64,000 bases of DNA from Flavobacterium acetivorans (GTDB lineage Bacteria > Bacteroidota > Bacteroidia > Flavobacteriales > Flavobacteriaceae). Under the pieces are notes generated by a model, which saw only the letters and a program-made list of their open reading frames with translations, made no database searches and was not told the DNA's origin. The position numbers and the translations under genes were made by a program. Shown here one piece after another: positions 63,337-64,000 of the stretch; position 1 is the stretch's first letter, and every line of letters starts with the position of its first letter. The DNA lies in the NCBI RefSeq assembly GCF_020911885.1, contig NZ_CP087132.1:1178001-1242000 (forward strand). The letters are read 5' to 3'.

Positions 63337-63684
63337 TTATCTATTAATTTCTTTTAAAAAAGCCGCAAACTCTTGAGTCATGGGGGTTCCTTTAGCAACT
63401 AAATTCCAATCTCTTTTAAGAATTTCGCCTGTTGTCTTATTTGTCCAGCGACGTCTTTTTATATGTAGATATACATATTTACCTCTGAGAGGGAAATCCT
63501 GAATGGTTATCTCATCCTGAAAGCCCTTTGATACTAGTTCCAGTGTATCAAATTCTTTTGGAGGCTTGGCATTCTCTTCAAAATATAGGTGTACTATTTC
63601 TTCTGTGTTAGTAGAAGAAACCACTTCAAAGTGATCTACTAAAAAGTCAGGTAACATGAATTTTAAAAGGTCTATTGGGGGCAT
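63337..63684 (-). CDS. ISAon1-family transposase N-terminal region protein
   Basis: 115 residues. LPDFLVDHFEVVSSTNTEEIVHLYFEE and IQDFPLRGKYVYLHIKRRRWTNKTTGEIL resemble the zinc-finger-like DNA-binding N-terminus of ISL3 transposases, with the Cys residues missing. In this IS group the N-terminal part is normally a separate frame. It ends in GCT TTT TTA AAA GAA before TAA, and the catalytic frame continues in the +1 phase. It probably recognises the inverted repeats. Confidence 0.85.
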   Translation of the reverse strand: MPPIDLLKFMLPDFLVDHFEVVSSTNTEEIVHLYFEENAKPPKEFDTLELVSKGFQDEITIQDFPLRGKYVYLHIKRRRWTNKTTGEILKRDWNLVAKGTPMTQEFAAFLKEINR

Positions 63685-63753
63685 CTCTCATTCTTAAGAT
63701 TGCAAATCTCTCAATTTATTTTGACATTTCCCCCCAGGTTTTGGGATTGATCC

Positions 63754-63761
63754 GGAATGTG
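63754..63761 (+). repeat. Target-site duplication, right (GGAATGTG)
   Basis: Second copy of the 8-bp duplication, directly after the right IS end. Confidence 0.85.
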
Positions 63762-63856
63762 TAAAATATTCCTAAAATTTAGTTAACTAATTCTATTATG
63801 ATTAGTCTTTTGAGTTGTTTTGTATAAGTTTACTTTTTTAAATTAATTACACTCAA

Positions 63857-64000
63857 ATGAGAAAGAAATCATTTTTTATGCTGTTAGTTATCGGTAATAT
63901 GATAACTATTGACGCCCAAGAAAGAAAAGATGGATCGATAGCGAATCCTTTTTTTCAGCCGTATGATACTCCTTTTAACGTGCCGCCTTTTGATAAGATC
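63857..64000 (+). CDS. M3-family peptidase (Dcp-like), N-terminal part
   Basis: 48 codons run to the window edge. A signal peptide (KKSFFMLLVIGNMITIDAQ) is followed by NPFFQPYDTPFNVPPFDKI, the usual start of mature Dcp/oligopeptidase A-type M3 zinc peptidases in Bacteroidota. The catalytic domain lies outside the window, so the call rests on this short match. The IS ends 103 bp upstream and may have changed its promoter. Confidence 0.7.
   Translation, partial: MRKKSFFMLLVIGNMITIDAQERKDGSIANPFFQPYDTPFNVPPFDKI

Larger units (their letters stand above)
62337..63753 (-). mobile_element. Complete insertion sequence, ISAon1/ISL3-like, 1417 bp
   Basis: Both ends are visible. The left end starts GGATCA at 62337 and the right end finishes TGATCC at 63753; the two ends match at 18 of the first 23 inverted positions, including AAAA and GGGGG blocks. 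The 8-bp direct repeat GGAATGTG flanks it exactly, as expected for ISL3-type elements. It holds two minus-strand frames that make up the transposase. Intact ends and target duplication indicate a recent single insertion. Confidence 0.9.

Noticed and set aside
63337..63360. T TTT TTA slippery heptamer for programmed -1 frameshifting in the IS
   Set aside because: The heptamer is in phase, but the catalytic frame lies at +1, not -1, so this signal cannot join them.

Overview
The window is AT-rich chromosomal DNA from a member of the Bacteroidota, most likely Flavobacterium or a close relative in the Flavobacteriaceae. The evidence is the promoter type (TTG or TTTG, about 19-20 bp, then TAnnTTTG), a fused MurF-alanine racemase, a DnaE with a fused proofreading domain, a PorT-type barrel, a TonB receptor with a CarboxypepD-like plug extension, DUF4407 and DUF6252 proteins, and the many short palindromic repeats between genes. 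Most genes are core housekeeping genes; accessory material sits at the two ends and in a few repeat-rich gaps.

Layout. 1-1510: probable end of an integrated element (a cargo protein cut by the window edge, a small basic protein, direct repeats, a 3' tRNA-Ser-like remnant and a terminator). 1.7-12.9 kb: a small membrane protein, an outer-membrane barrel, a PAP2-like membrane protein, MurF-Alr, MscL, Asd, a His-rich small protein before a metal-type TonB receptor, and a prolyl oligopeptidase. 13.2-21.8 kb: a hibernation factor, two tandem L,D-transpeptidases, TrmB, a LysE-type exporter, an alkyltransferase-like protein, and an Fe-S group (Mrp, NifU-like protein, ferredoxin). 21.8-26 kb, minus strand: DUF3050, a glutaryl-CoA-type dehydrogenase, then rpsP-rimM-trmN. 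27.2-32.2 kb, minus strand: leucine genes leuC-leuD-leuA-leuB, preceded by a short leucine-rich open frame. 32.7-42.6 kb: DnaE, a porin, thioredoxin, an M1 aminopeptidase and a DUF58 protein. 42.6-43.1 kb: two duplicated tRNA-Asp genes. 43.1-50.5 kb: envelope genes, RuvC, HemW, a GIY-YIG gene between inverted palindromes, and small enzymes. 50.8-58.1 kb: a fused kinase/class-III aminotransferase, DUF4407, PckA, DUF423 and saccharopine reductase. 58.1-60.5 kb: a lipoprotein-BlaI-M56 operon whose promoter -7 box lies inside a BlaI-type operator. 60.6-64 kb: an M20 dipeptidase, tRNA-Leu, a complete insertion sequence with an 8-bp target duplication, and the start of an M3 peptidase.

How genes work together. 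Peptidoglycan: MurF-Alr makes and ligates D-alanine units and the two L,D-transpeptidases crosslink them; the BlaI-M56 pair may sense wall or antibiotic stress. Fe-S: Mrp, the NifU-like scaffold and the ferredoxin form a short cofactor group. Amino acids: Asd feeds lysine, threonine and methionine synthesis; the leu operon makes leucine; saccharopine reductase and the kinase-aminotransferase fusion may take part in lysine or hydroxylysine breakdown.

The most unusual material lies between genes: at least five families of short repeats, one flanking a lone GIY-YIG nuclease in inverted orientation and one with a CGCTCTATC...GGATGCC frame around a hairpin. All functions are read from the sequence by recognition; no database search was run.
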